Positions 33,366 through 44,842 of a stretch of 64,000 nucleotides of DNA are shown piece after piece; the stretch's first letter is position 1, and each line of letters begins with the position of its first letter. The DNA comes from Astragalus membranaceus (taxonomy: Eukaryota > Streptophyta > Magnoliopsida > Fabales > Fabaceae). The translations under genes were made by a program, and so were the position numbers. The DNA lies in contig CM076851.1 in NCBI GenBank assembly GCA_039519185.1, forward strand, positions 54,914,751-54,978,750, given 5' to 3'. The notes under the pieces were generated by a model. The model was given only the letters and a program-made list of their open reading frames with translations. It did not search any database and was not told the origin of the DNA.

Positions 33366-35447
33366 CATATATATTATTTCAGTCATATTCCAGTCCCACT
33401 TCATTAAATCAAAAATCATATATAATATATATACTTTCATAAAACCGTAAAACGCTATTTTAAGGAAAAGCGGTTTGTCGACTCGATACGTGTTTCGAAA
33501 TCAAGGTTTTCGCCATAGGACCGAAAATGAAACAAGTTCAGAATAGTAAAATATCCCTAATCATGAGTAAAACTCACCGGTTTGACGACTCCCCGAGAAA
33601 TCACGCCGGAGCACGAATGATCGGACCGTAACCTCTCGAACAATCCCTGTAGTCACGAACTCGCATCGAACTTGGTCAGACCTCGAGACAGCAACCTCTA
33701 CTACTCCAATTTAATCCCAGCAACTCTAACACTCCTATTGCTACTGACTTCCTTTCCGGTGTGCAGAATTGATGTCTCTCGCGACTTGGCAACTTGAATC
33801 CTAAATCCGACGAATAAACATTTCTAGCTCTTCTTTCTGTTTTCCAGTATCAAAGTGCGGATTTGAAACAGGATTATCTAGGTCAATCCGTGACCAAAAC
33901 TCCTCAAACCAGTGCCTATAATGTAGAGCATTTCGTCTATTTTTTGATGGTTGAAGATTCACACGCATGCAACCAGTAGTTTGGGAGATATCACCGAAAC
34001 AAGGGGACTGGTCCAGTACTGGGCCAGATTCAAAATCGAAACTTGTGGATACAATATTTCCCTCATTTCCTAATGGAATCCGATGGTTCTTGTTCCCATA
34101 TTGAAAAATTTTATGTCTAGTTTCTAGAGGAACAAAAATCACTTTCATAGGAGTTGTGTACAGGGAGATACAATGTAAACACTGAAGATAGTTCATACGG
34201 GTTTCACCCAGAATTTGTCTTGAGTGGGTGTCTTCAACCTCAAACATCAAGAGCTGCGGAATTTGCTCCAAAACAACCCCAATCTACTAAAGTTGAACCC
34301 AGCAATTGGACTTCTTCCCAAATTATTCCAACACTCTCTTGGAATTCGAAATTAGGATCACAATACACACTATGCTTGCTCCAAATTCGCATGCAAGGCT
34401 CCCAAAGCTCAAGGCTTCACTTGGAGCTTCAAAGTTCATCCATGGCAAGTAGAGGAAGAGGATGAGTCAGATGTTGAAAGTTGGATTTCTGGAAAGAGGA
34501 TGGAAAACTGAATTGAAGGGGCAAGATTTTACTTACATGCATCCAAGATAATTGAAGCTCCCCATTCTTCTCCTCCTCCCCCTCTTCACGTTTTTCTCTT
34601 CTTTCTCCCCACTCTCTCACTTTTCTAATTTCAGTTGTGCTGAAAGTGAAGAAAAGTTTTGGGTGTTTCTACACCTTAAATGATTATTGAGCTGCAGGTT
34701 CTTAAAAGGGTAAAAAGATCGAAATGCCCTTTTTCCTCTAATTCTCACATAAACTTAAATTCCAATCAATAATGCATATTCTCCTATCATTTAGCCATTT
34801 GATTAGTTAAATCACTTGGGTCGACTAACAAATATAGCCATGACCTCTTACTAAATTGATCCAATGATATTTAGTGAAATGACCATTTTACCCATGCGCT
34901 CCAATTCCCATTACAATTCACACAATTCGAATAATATTTGTGCGTATTTCATATGCTTGAGTGATTAAACATTGCTTCCACGAAATCGTCATATCCATGA
35001 CCCGATTTGTAACACCCTGGTATTTTTATTTGTTAAAAACACCCAAGTGCACATTAAACATACATCAGAGATATTATTTCCTGTTCAGACACTGAATACC
35101 ATTATAAATTTTTCGCTGAATTAAACAAAACAGTCTTATATACAAACAAGACCATAACCTGTCAGCAACTATGGTAGTCAGAGTCATACAAGAAAGCGGA
35201 ATGAAAGATAACATAATGCTAATGCCATAGCATTGTGATACACAGACAACAGAAGGGAAATAAACTTAAACGTAAAACTAAGTCATCATCCATCACTCGG
35301 GGCCACCTACTCGTGCCTCTGAGGTTTCTTCTGTCCCTGTTTATCTGTAAAACAACAACATTTAAACAGTGAGATACAATCTCAGTGAGTTCTACCGAGA
35401 CCCCTACTAACACTCTCGGTTCAGTTATTAGTTCTTTTATACTTAAC

Positions 35448-35655
35448 ACGACACCGACTGCAAAACATTGCTAACCCCGGTATGTGGTAAAATAAGCAAA
35501 GTACGGCACCGACTGCGGAACATCGCTAACCCCGGTGTATCGTACAACAAACAAAGTACGGCACCGACTGCAGAACATTGCTAACCCCGGTGTATCGTAC
35601 AATAATCTTTAACATAACACCGACTGCGGAACATCGCTAACCCCGGTGAACCCCC
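35448..35655. repeat. Tandem repeats with CACCG/CGGTG ends in the element II LTR
   Basis: Four units of CACCGACTGCRRAACATYGC followed by TAACCCCGGT, with AAACAAAGTACGG-type spacers. The CACCG and CGGTG ends can pair. The same array is at about 42144-42351. Related but diverged units occur in the solo LTR at 60982-61170, and CCGACCGTGCAAC units sit at the equivalent place in family III LTRs. Confidence 0.88.
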
Positions 35656-36046
35656 CTACCAATAGTACATTCTCCCATTGGCATGGAGCCTAGGGAAGGG
35701 GATCATGACTGCCCCGCCTAGTATGTTACACATGGGTCGTCACCCAACTCGATATACTATATACGTATATCTACAATACTATGAACCCACGGTCCATCAA
35801 ATCAGACAATCAATGAAACACTTTAGTCCACACTTTATAAAATCCAAGTTCACACTCGCACTCTAGTTGACCACATTTCGACACAATTTTCAACTTCGAA
35901 AGTATTTTATAAAACCCTTTTGAAACGTACGCAAAATCATGGCATAATAAGCCTAATATCATTATAGAAGGGTTAGGAAAGGATTAGGAGAGGATTGGAA
36001 TCGAAACGGAATCGTTTAGGGCACTTTGAAAATTTTGGGCAGGACT

Positions 36047-36165
36047 AGGCGCACGGGTCGTGCCCCAGGACGCACGGGTCGTGCGCCCTGTTAGACAATT
36101 TTTCATCACTGAACCCGAACCAGGCGCACGGGTCGTGTGCCTGAGACGCACGGGTCGTGCGCGTT
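36047..36165. repeat. GCGCACGGGTCGTGC dyads in the element II LTR
   Basis: Four dyads (GGCGCACGGGTCGTGCCCC, GACGCACGGGTCGTGCGCC, GGCGCACGGGTCGTGTGCC, GACGCACGGGTCGTGCGCG) lie in two pairs within about 120 bp. The same set is present at 42743-42861. Confidence 0.92.
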
Positions 36166-37124
36166 TGACAGCATTGCCAAAATGCCCTGTTTTGTGAAAT
36201 TTTGCTTTCCGATCGATCCGAAACTCGCCCCGATCGATTCCTAACTCAAAAACAGACAATGCCAGACAATATACCAGTCCAATCAACATCAAACAATCAA
36301 GCAATTCAATCAAAAACTCAACGATTACGAATTTCGTTAAAACGCGATATGTTTCAAAATAACGTTTTCGACTCAAACTCTTTCGAAAACAAGTTACACA
36401 ATCTATTTCAAAACGGAATCAGCCTATACGTGAGTAAAACTCACCCTTGAAGCGAGAGTCGTTGCCGAGTCGAAATCACCGATATGTCAAAATCACCGAA
36501 TCGAACCCAATCAACACCGAACCGCTCCTAACTTCGTTTCGAGCTCCCAATCGCGTTCAATCCGCTCCTAGCTTTGTTCCTAAACATAACCCAACCATCA
36601 ATTTCATCATTGAATCCAATTATTCAACAATTTCCTCCCTCAAAATCCCTAAAATTCGTAGGTTACAAAAGGGGGAGAAAATCGGATGGAATCTTACCTA
36701 GGTCTTGGGTTATGATGAGGAGAGTGAGATGATGAAGATGATGAATTTTGGGGCTGTGGGCTTAACTCCTCTTCTTCCTTTCTCTTCTTCTTTTCCTCTT
36801 CTTCTTTCTCTTCTTCTTTTCCTCTTCTTTTCTTCTCTGCGTGGAATCCTTCTTTCTTTCCTCTCTTTATTCTTTCTTTTAATTAACACACACACACACA
36901 TATTTATTTTATTAATAAATAAGTGGTGGCGTGGTCCAATTACCATATTGACCCAAATTCCTTATTTCGATTCCAAAACTTCCTTGGTCCGTATTATTCG
37001 GTCAACGACCCTGTGACAGCCAATAATTAATTTTAGCACTCAATAATTTTACCAATTAAGTACCAAATTAATTCAGTTGGGTTTACATCCAAATAATTCG
37101 ATTAATTATTTTGAGGATGTTACA

Positions 37125-37140
37125 TTCTCCCCAACTTGAA
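37125..37140 (-). promoter_or_regulatory. Polypurine tract of element II
   Basis: The minus strand reads CAAGTTGGGGAGAA directly before the LTR start TGTAACATCC. Confidence 0.85.
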
Positions 37141-37174
37141 AGAATTTTGTCCTCAAAATTAGACACAACATACC

Positions 37175-40100
37175 TCAAGAGAACAAATACGGATACCGAG
37201 TCCGCATATCGTCCTCCAACTCCCAAGTAGCTTCCTCGACGGAAAAACCATCCCAGACCACTTTGATAATGGGAATTGACTTTGTCCGTAGCGTCCTCTC
37301 GCCACGTTCCATGATGTAATTCGGATTAGGTTGGAAGGACAAGTCCGGTCGAAGATCAATCGTTTCAAAATCTAACGGTTGGCTTGGATCGGGAATGTAC
37401 TTCCGCAACTGAGACACATGGAATACATCATGCAGATTTGACAATGGTGGAGGCAAAGCAATACGGTATGCAAGAGGCCCTATTCGCTCGATAATCTGGA
37501 AAGGTCCAATATACCGAGGACTGAGTTTCTTCACCCGTAATGCCCTACCTGTGCCAATTGTTGGTGATAATCTCAAAAACACATGATCGCCCGACTCAAA
37601 TTCCAACGGCCTTCTTCTTTTATCAGCATAGCTCTTTTGCCTACTTTGAGCGGCTTTCATTCTTTCCCTGATCTGGCGGATCTTTTCAGTAGTGTCTTGA
37701 ATCACCTCGGGTCCTAACAATCGGTTCTCTCCTACTTCCCACCAACACAATGGAGTCCTGCATTTCCTACCATACAAGGCCTCAAAAGGCGCCATTCCGA
37801 TACTGGAATGATAACTGTTGTTATATGAGAATTCAACCAGTGGAAGATGATCCTCCCATTTCTTCCCGTTATCAAGTACCGAAGCCCTAAGCATATCCTC
37901 TAATGTCTGGATAGTTCTCTCGGTCTGCCCATCAGTCTGCGGATGATATGCGGTACTAAGAAGTACTTTAGTTCCCAATGCTTCATTCAGAGCTTTCCAA
38001 AATCGAGAAGTGAATTTCGGATCTCGATCCGACACTATACTGGTAGGAACCCCATGCAACCTTACTATGTTCTTCAAATACACCTCAGCTAACTTGGATA
38101 CTTTACTGTTAGAACGAACTGGAATAAAATGGGCTGATTTGGTTAACCGATCCACAACTACCCAAATGGAGTCGTTACCGGCTTGAGACCTTGGCAATGC
38201 CATTACAAAATCCATAGAAATGTCTTCCCATTTCCACACTGGCACGTCTAGTGACCGTAGCAGACCAGCAGGCTTCTGATGTTCTATCTTAACTTTTTGA
38301 CAAGTTAAGCATTGTGATACGAATTCAGCAATTTCTAACTTCATTCCCGGCCACCAATACATTTGTTTTAAATCTCTATACATCTTGGTGGATCCAGGAT
38401 GTACAGAAAATAAACTTCGGTGTGCTTCTTCAAGCACTTGCTTTTTAATATCTTCATTATCAGGCACACAAATCCTACCGTTGAAACAAATAACTCCATC
38501 ACTATCTTCGGTAAAGTCTGGCATCACTTTCTGTGATTGTAGTTTCACATCAACTTCCTGTGCTAAGCGAATAGAATCCCTTATGGAACTAGAGATCCTC
38601 ATGTGGCTCAACACTAACCGGTTCCTTTTTGGCTTTGAATCCACATTTAAGTCCCGGAAAGACTCCAACAATTCCATTTCATGCATCATTAATCCAGCTA
38701 TATGAATGGATTTCCTACTTAGTGCATCAGCCACAACATTAGCTTTTCCCGGATGATACTTCAATTCGAAGTCATAATCCTTCAGAAATTCCACCCACCT
38801 TCTTTGTCTGTTATTCAGCTCCTTCTGATCGAACAAATATTTCAAGCTTTTATGATCACTAAAGACTTCGAAGCGAGACCCGTACAGGTAATGTCTCCAA
38901 ATCTTTAGTGCGTACACAATAGCTGCCAGCTCTAGATCATGAGTCGGATAATTCTCTTCATGAGTCTTCAACTGTCTGGAGGCATAAGCTACAACTTGTT
39001 GGTTCTGCATGAGAACACACCCCAAACCCTTCCCAGAAGCATCGCTGTAAATTTGAAAATCCAAAGACGGGTCTGGAAGAATTAGGATTGGAGCAGAAGT
39101 CAACCTAACCTTCAACTCTTGGAAACATTCCTCACAATCGGCATTCCATATAAACGGTTGGGCCTTGCGAGTCAACCGAGTAAGTGGAAGAACCAATTGT
39201 GAAAAACCTTGGATAAACCTCCTGTAGTAACCGGCTAGACCCAAGAAACTTCTTATTTCGGTGACAGATGTTGGTCGTTCCCAGTTCAATACCGCTTCTA
39301 CTTTACTGGGATCCACCGCAACTCCCGATTGGGAAATCACGTGTCCCAAAAACTTCACTTCCGGCATCCAGAAGTCACACTTCGACGGCTTGGCATACAA
39401 TTTCTTTTCTCGGAGTACGTTCAGAACAATGCGGAGATGTTGAACATGGTCCTCAATGGTTTTAGAGTACACCAAGATATCATCAATGAAAACTACTACA
39501 AACTGATCAAGGTACGTGTGAAACACTCGGTTCATGTAATCCATGAATACCGCTGGAGCATTAGTCAAACCGAAGGGCATCACTACGAACTCGTAATGTC
39601 CATACCTCGTACGGAAAGCTGTCTTCGGAATATCTAAGGCTCGTACCTTTATTTGATGATAGCCCGACCTTAGATCAATTTTTGAAAATACCACGGCACC
39701 CCGAAGTTGGTCGAGCAAATCGTCTATCCTTGGCAATGGATACTTATTCTTAATCGTCACTTTGTTGAGTTGTCGATAATCTATGCACAATCTCATGCTA
39801 CTATCCTTCTTTTTGACTAGCAACACCGGAGCACCCCATGGAGAAGCACTCGGTCGGATAAACCTTTTCGATATTAATTCCTCAAGTTGAGACTTCAGTT
39901 CCTTCAACTCTAAAGGAGACATTCTATAAGGAGCAATAGAGATTGATCCTGTACCAGGAATCAATTCTATTGAGAATTCTACCTCTCGGTCAGGAGGTAA
40001 GGATGAAACTTCTTCTGGAAAGACATCTAGAAATTCATTTACCACTTGCACAGATGACAAATCTAAACCCGTTTCAGTAGATGCAGACAACATAATAAGA

Positions 40101-41569
40101 ATAGCTTCCGCACCTTGGAATAATGACTGGCTTGCTTCGGTGTAAGACATCGTCGCTTCAGCATCTGCCTGTGTCAATCCTACGGACTCGGAGGCGAAGC
40201 TAATAGTTCGATCGGCACAGTTGATTGTTACTTGATTTTCGGCCATCCAATTCATACCCAGAACAATGTCCATGCTTCTCATAGGCAAGCAAATAAATTT
40301 CATAACAAACTGCCTGTCGCCTATGACAAGTAGGCAATTTTCACATAATGATTGGGTCTGGACACGACCCTTGGCAGCAGTTAAAATAGTTATCGGTTCG
40401 GATAGCTCAGACAATGCTAGTCCCAACCGATCCACACATGCTTGCGAGATAAAACAGTGAGTTGCACCAGAATCATATAAAATATTGACTGAATTATTAA
40501 AAAGAGATCCCGTACCCCTTAGAAGATTATCGGTAGGTGTGATGGTCCGAGCATCCAAAGTGTTGATCCGCCCCTGACCAGGAGCATTTGGTGCCCTTTG
40601 GGAATTTTTCTTTGTTGGGCACTGATTTGCATAGTGACCCTCTTCATTACAGACATAACACCGATCAGATCTTGATGGACACTCGCCACGGTGATACCTT
40701 CCGCACTTAAAACAATTCCTAAACTTCATTTGATCAGCCGTTTGCACCTGCTTTCCCTTATAATTTCCACTCTTGCCTGAGTCATGCTTGGGACCCATCT
40801 GAGAACTAGATGACCCAGTGTTCCTCTTACTCTGATGGAACGCCTTCCTGCTTGCATACAATCTGGCCAAATCACTTTCAGCAATATAAGCTTGTTGAAC
40901 CATGGCTGCATAGTTGGTCCTTGGAAAAGAACTAAGACTTTGAGCAATATCCTCTCTCAACCCATATTTGTACCTGTCAGTTTTCCATTGGTCACTTGGG
41001 GCATATCCAGCTAAACCGAAGAATTGATACAACTCTTCAAATTTAGCCGTGTATTGGCCCACGGTCAAGCCTCCTTGTGTAAAAGTCAAAAACTCATTTT
41101 CCTTATCCAACCTCATAGCCGTGGGGAAGAATTGTTCTAAAAATGATGTTCGGAAATTGTCCCAAGTCGGGGGAGTTCCCATTGTCTCCATCATGGCTCT
41201 AGCATTTGTCCACCAGTTATTGGCCTCTCCCTTCAACATATGGGATGCCAACCTCAACTTGTCTTCATCGGTCACTTGCATTGTTACAAAGATCTTTTCA
41301 ATGTCATCCAGCCAATGTTGTGCTCTCATGACATCCGGCCCACCTCTAAACTCGGAGGGTTTCATTTTCAGGAACTCTGTGAAAATTCTCCTTGGGTTCA
41401 CTTGTGGCTCTGGAGCTTGATGCTGCTGAGCATTCTGCTGTAGGATTTGTTGCTGCTGATGCATAAGCATCATGTCTTGCATCATTTTCTGCTGGTTCTC
41501 AATTACATTCTGCATCCACTCAAAATTTGGATCAACAGGAGGAGGAACGCCTCTACCTCTTCTGGCCAT
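37175..41569 (-). CDS. Element II gag-pol polyprotein (intact)
   Basis: A single frame of about 1464 residues. I start it at [11 protein letters not shown] (41567-41569); the open frame extends 19 codons further upstream but those residues do not look like gag. gag: [31 protein letters not shown], and a zinc knuckle region [20 protein letters not shown] with [11 protein letters not shown]. Protease active site [45 protein letters not shown] and [14 protein letters not shown] keep the catalytic Asp residues. RNase [23 protein letters not shown]. Integrase: an HHCC finger ending CLTCQK, then [18 protein letters not shown] and [18 protein letters not shown]. The C-terminal [18 protein letters not shown] is chromodomain-like. 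No stop or frameshift. Confidence 0.95.
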   Translation of the reverse strand: MARRGRGVPPPVDPNFEWMQNVIENQQKMMQDMMLMHQQQQILQQNAQQHQAPEPQVNPRRIFTEFLKMKPSEFRGGPDVMRAQHWLDDIEKIFVTMQVTDEDKLRLASHMLKGEANNWWTNARAMMETMGTPPTWDNFRTSFLEQFFPTAMRLDKENEFLTFTQGGLTVGQYTAKFEELYQFFGLAGYAPSDQWKTDRYKYGLREDIAQSLSSFPRTNYAAMVQQAYIAESDLARLYASRKAFHQSKRNTGSSSSQMGPKHDSGKSGNYKGKQVQTADQMKFRNCFKCGRYHRGECPSRSDRCYVCNEEGHYANQCPTKKNSQRAPNAPGQGRINTLDARTITPTDNLLRGTGSLFNNSVNILYDSGATHCFISQACVDRLGLALSELSEPITILTAAKGRVQTQSLCENCLLVIGDRQFVMKFICLPMRSMDIVLGMNWMAENQVTINCADRTISFASESVGLTQADAEATMSYTEASQSLFQGAEAILIMLSASTETGLDLSSVQVVNEFLDVFPEEVSSLPPDREVEFSIELIPGTGSISIAPYRMSPLELKELKSQLEELISKRFIRPSASPWGAPVLLVKKKDSSMRLCIDYRQLNKVTIKNKYPLPRIDDLLDQLRGAVVFSKIDLRSGYHQIKVRALDIPKTAFRTRYGHYEFVVMPFGLTNAPAVFMDYMNRVFHTYLDQFVVVFIDDILVYSKTIEDHVQHLRIVLNVLREKKLYAKPSKCDFWMPEVKFLGHVISQSGVAVDPSKVEAVLNWERPTSVTEIRSFLGLAGYYRRFIQGFSQLVLPLTRLTRKAQPFIWNADCEECFQELKVRLTSAPILILPDPSLDFQIYSDASGKGLGCVLMQNQQVVAYASRQLKTHEENYPTHDLELAAIVYALKIWRHYLYGSRFEVFSDHKSLKYLFDQKELNNRQRRWVEFLKDYDFELKYHPGKANVVADALSRKSIHIAGLMMHEMELLESFRDLNVDSKPKRNRLVLSHMRISSSIRDSIRLAQEVDVKLQSQKVMPDFTEDSDGVICFNGRICVPDNEDIKKQVLEEAHRSLFSVHPGSTKMYRDLKQMYWWPGMKLEIAEFVSQCLTCQKVKIEHQKPAGLLRSLDVPVWKWEDISMDFVMALPRSQAGNDSIWVVVDRLTKSAHFIPVRSNSKVSKLAEVYLKNIVRLHGVPTSIVSDRDPKFTSRFWKALNEALGTKVLLSTAYHPQTDGQTERTIQTLEDMLRASVLDNGKKWEDHLPLVEFSYNNSYHSSIGMAPFEALYGRKCRTPLCWWEVGENRLLGPEVIQDTTEKIRQIRERMKAAQSRQKSYADKRRRPLEFESGDHVFLRLSPTIGTGRALRVKKLSPRYIGPFQIIERIGPLAYRIALPPPLSNLHDVFHVSQLRKYIPDPSQPLDFETIDLRPDLSFQPNPNYIMERGERTLRTKSIPIIKVVWDGFSVEEATWELEDDMRTRYPYLFS

Positions 41570-41689
41570 GATTCTGCGAAATATGCACAAAGTATTAAGT
41601 TGATCAAGCTCAATGTCTAATAGCATACTAAGAAAATCACAACTGGAAAAAGCAAAGACCCTATAAGCTAAGTCCGACTAGGTCGAACC

Positions 41690-41701
41690 GCTCTGATACC
41701 A
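41690..41701 (-). promoter_or_regulatory. Primer binding site of element II (initiator tRNA-Met)
   Basis: The minus strand reads TGGTATCAGAGC two bases inside the right LTR. Confidence 0.92.
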
Positions 41702-41703
41702 AC

Positions 41704-43822
41704 TGTAACACCCTGGTATTTTTATTTGTTAAAAACACCCAAGTGCACATTAAACATACATCAGAGATATTATTTCCTGTTCAGACACTGAATACCATTA
41801 TAAATTTTTCGCTGAATTAAACAAAACAGTCTTATATACAAACAAGACCATAACCTGTCAGCAACTATGGTAGTCAGAGTCATACAAGAAAGCGGAATGA
41901 AAGATAACATAATGCTAATGCCATAGCATTGTGATACACAGACAACAGAAGGGAAATAAACTTAAACGTAAAACTAAGTCATCATCCATCACTCGGGGCC
42001 ACCTACTCGTGCCTCTGAGGTTTCTTCTGTCCCTGTTTATCTGTAAAACAACAACATTTAAACAGTGAGATACAATCTCAGTGAGTTCTACCGAGACCCC
42101 TACTAACACTCTCGGTTCAGTTATTAGTTCTTTTATACTTAACACGACACCGACTGCAAAACATTGCTAACCCCGGTATGTGGTAAAATAAGCAAAGTAC
42201 GGCACCGACTGCGGAACATCGCTAACCCCGGTGTATCGTACAACAAACAAAGTACGGCACCGACTGCAGAACATTGCTAACCCCGGTGTATCGTACAATA
42301 ATCTTTAACATAACACCGACTGCGGAACATCGCTAACCCCGGTGAACCCCCCTACCAATAGTACATTCTCCCATTGGCATGGAGCCTAGGGAAGGGGATC
42401 ATGACTGCCCCGCCTAGTATGTTACACATGGGTCGTCACCCAACTCGATATACTATATACGTATATCTACAATACTATGAACCCACGGTCCATCAAATCA
42501 GACAATCAATGAAACACTTTAGTCCACACTTTATAAAATCCAAGTTCACACTCGCACTCTAGTTGACCACATTTCGACACAATTTTCAACTTCGAAAGTA
42601 TTTTATAAAACCCTTTTGAAACGTACGCAAAATCATGGCATAATAAGCCTAATATCATTATAGAAGGGTTAGGAAAGGATTAGGAGAGGATTGGAATCGA
42701 AACGGAATCGTTTAGGGCACTTTGAAAATTTTGGGCAGGACTAGGCGCACGGGTCGTGCCCCAGGACGCACGGGTCGTGCGCCCTGTTAGACAATTTTTC
42801 ATCACTGAACCCGAACCAGGCGCACGGGTCGTGTGCCTGAGACGCACGGGTCGTGCGCGTTTGACAGCATTGCCAAAATGCCCTGTTTTGTGAAATTTTG
42901 CTTTCCGATCGATCCGAAACTCGCCCCGATCGATTCCTAACTCAAAAACAGACAATGCCAGACAATATACCAGTCCAATCAACATCAAACAATCAAGCAA
43001 TTCAATCAAAAACTCAACGATTACGAATTTCGTTAAAACGCGATATGTTTCAAAATAACGTTTTCGACTCAAACTCTTTCGAAAACAAGTTACACAATCT
43101 ATTTCAAAACGGAATCAGCCTATACGTGAGTAAAACTCACCCTTGAAGCGAGAGTCGTTGCCGAGTCGAAATCACCGATATGTCAAAATCACCGAATCGA
43201 ACCCAATCAACACCGAACCGCTCCTAACTTCGTTTCGAGCTCCCAATCGCGTTCAATCCGCTCCTAGCTTTGTTCCTAAACATAACCCAACCATCAATTT
43301 CATCATTGAATCCAATTATTCAACAATTTCCTCCCTCAAAATCCCTAAAATTCGTAGGTTACAAAAGGGGGAGAAAATCGGATGGAATCTTACCTAGGTC
43401 TTGGGTTATGATGAGGAGAGTGAGATGATGAAGATGATGAATTTTGGGGCTGTGGGCTTAACTCCTCTTCTTCCTTTCTCTTCTTCTTTTCCTCTTCTTC
43501 TTTCTCTTCTTCTTTTCCTCTTCTTTTCTTCTCTGCGTGGAATCCTTCTTTCTTTCCTCTCTTTATTCTTTCTTTTAATTAACACACACACACACACATA
43601 TTTATTTTATTAATAAATAAGTGGTGGCGTGGTCCAATTACCATATTGACCCAAATTCCTTATTTCGATTCCAAAACTTCCTTGGTCCGTATTATTCGGT
43701 CAACGACCCTGTGACAGCCAATAATTAATTTTAGCACTCAATAATTTTACCAATTAAGTACCAAATTAATTCAGTTGGGTTTACATCCAAATAATTCGAT
43801 TAATTATTTTGAGGATGTTACA
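41704..43822 (-). repeat. Element II right LTR (5' LTR in element sense)
   Basis: Matches the left LTR at a constant offset of 6696 bp up to the CA microsatellite, then 6698 bp to the end (one extra CA unit). I noticed no other difference. Confidence 0.95.
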
Positions 43823-43941
43823 CGATTTATCATCTAATCGAATAATAAATCGTTAGTTAATTTCGTAATCCAAAATTAACAAAACTAGGGATGTTACAAT
43901 CCTTCTTTGTTTAATTTTGAATTTGGCTACAATCTCGTACC

Positions 43942-43950
43942 CTATATATA
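43942..43950 (+). promoter_or_regulatory. TATA box of the GDSL pseudogene copy
   Basis: CTATATATA about 140 bp upstream of the ATG at 44091, at the same place and in the same context as in the intact copy. The family III solo LTR ends only 43 bp upstream of it. Confidence 0.7.
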
Positions 43951-44090
43951 CACCTTGAATCTTTTGTGCCTCACATATTCTCCTCATTCTCTTTCCTTCA
44001 GAAAATATTTTCTCCACTAATTTCCTATATCATAAGCCATCCTAACAAAACATTTTCTATATCAAAACTTCCATTTCTACCCAGAGAAAA

Positions 44091-44529
44091 ATGGCCTGTG
44101 AAACATGGTTGATTCTACCTCTTTTTCTATTGGTTCTGAGCTACACGCAATATTGTGTCCACGGAGAACCCCAAGTACCATGTCTTTTTATCTTTGGGGA
44201 TTCTTTGTCCGACAGTGGCAACAACAATAATCTTCAAACATTTTCAAAAGTTAATTATAAGCCATACGGGATCGACTTTCCAACTGGCTCATCTGGAAGA
44301 TTTACCAATGGACCAACTGCAATCGACATAATAAGTAAAATTCTCTGCATTATCAAGAGCATATATTTTAATTGTTAAGTTCAAACTAACTGTTACCGTT
44401 GCAGGCCAACTATTGGGATTTGAGAATTTCACTCCACCCTTTGCAAACACTAATGGATCAGACATATTGAGAGGTGTTAACTATGCATCCGGTTCAGCTG
44501 GAATTCTCGTTGAGACCGGGAAACATGCG
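44091..44529 (+). pseudogene. GDSL esterase/lipase, exons 1-2 only (truncated copy)
   Basis: Exon 1 (44091-44334) encodes a signal peptide (MACETWLILPLFLLVLSYTQ), then CLFIFGDSLSDSGNNNN with the block I catalytic Ser, and YGIDFPTGSSGRFTNGPT. After a 70 bp intron, exon 2 (44405-44529) reads QLLGFENFTPPFANTNGSDI and RGVNYASGSAGILVETGKHA. Exon lengths (244 and 125 nt) and splice sites equal those of the intact gene at 48868-50414. After exon 2 the collinear sequence stops at about 44604 and exon 4-related DNA follows in the opposite orientation, so exons 3-5 with blocks III and V are missing. No functional enzyme can be made. Confidence 0.92.
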
Positions 44530-44603
44530 GTATAAAATTAAATTCATTTTATTCACCCTTGTCTTTGATTGATTTTTTTTGTACTTTAATATAATTTAAC
44601 TAT

Positions 44604-44842
44604 AGAGGATAATTTAAAAATGAATGCATTAACATTTTGCTCTTCAACACATGATCCATTTTTCCCACGTTTAGATATGGCATCTGGTGTGCAACCTATA
44701 AGGCCTGCGCCAACTACCACGTAATTTCTTGCACCAACATCATGCAAAGTCTACACCCAAAGGAAACCATTTTTACTAACCATCAAATCATAATATATAG
44801 TTGCAAATCAAATTAAAATTAGGTAATCAAATGAAGGATAAG
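44604..44842 (-). pseudogene. Inverted GDSL exon 4 fragment and intron 3 (first part)
   Basis: 44612-44754 on the minus strand encodes part of exon 4 (YVVVGAGLIGCTPDAISKRG, NGSCVEEQNVNAF), matching 49285-49416 of the intact gene with several amino-acid changes (GLIGCTPD versus GILGCTPY). Intron 3 sequence follows to 44842, where a solo LTR is inserted. It faces opposite to exons 1-2 just upstream, which marks an inversion or palindrome breakpoint at about 44580-44604. Confidence 0.88.

Larger units (their letters stand above)
35008..37124 (-). repeat. Element II left LTR (3' LTR in element sense)
   Basis: TGTAACACCCTGGTATTTTT to GAGGATGTTACA. It carries four tandem CACCGACTGC...CCCCGGT units (about 35448-35655), GC dyads (36047-36165) and a CA microsatellite (36886-36900). 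Confidence 0.95.
35008..43822 (-). mobile_element. Element II: complete, very young chromovirus retrotransposon
   Basis: 8815 bp with LTRs 35008-37124 (2117 bp) and 41704-43822 (2119 bp). The target duplication is CGATT at 35003-35007 and 43823-43827. PBS, PPT and an uninterrupted gag-pol frame are all present on the minus strand. The LTRs are identical as far as I can read, apart from one CA unit in a CA microsatellite. It is inserted in a family III solo LTR. This is the only element in the window that looks autonomous. Confidence 0.95.
32148..43898 (-). mobile_element. Solo LTR (family III), target duplication ATCCT, split by element II
   Basis: Starts TGTAACATCCCGTC (32148) and ends CTAGGGATGTTACA (43898), flanked by ATCCT at 32143-32147 and 43899-43903. 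Element II plus its duplication interrupts it at 35008-43827, leaving about 2.9 kb of LTR. No internal coding region. It relates to the solo LTR at 44843-47139 (shared TCTCAGTGAGTTCTACCGTG and ACCGACCGTGCAAC). Frames such as 33801-34271 inside it are not supported as genes. Confidence 0.92.

Noticed and set aside
33801..34271. 156-codon minus-strand frame within the family III LTR
   Set aside because: It lies wholly inside a solo LTR, has no domain and is not supported by the related LTR at 44843-47139.
44091..44378. Reading the first GDSL copy as a short functional protein
   Set aside because: The frame past 44334 reads into intron 1. Exons 3-5 with the remaining catalytic blocks are missing, and the next GDSL sequence is inverted.
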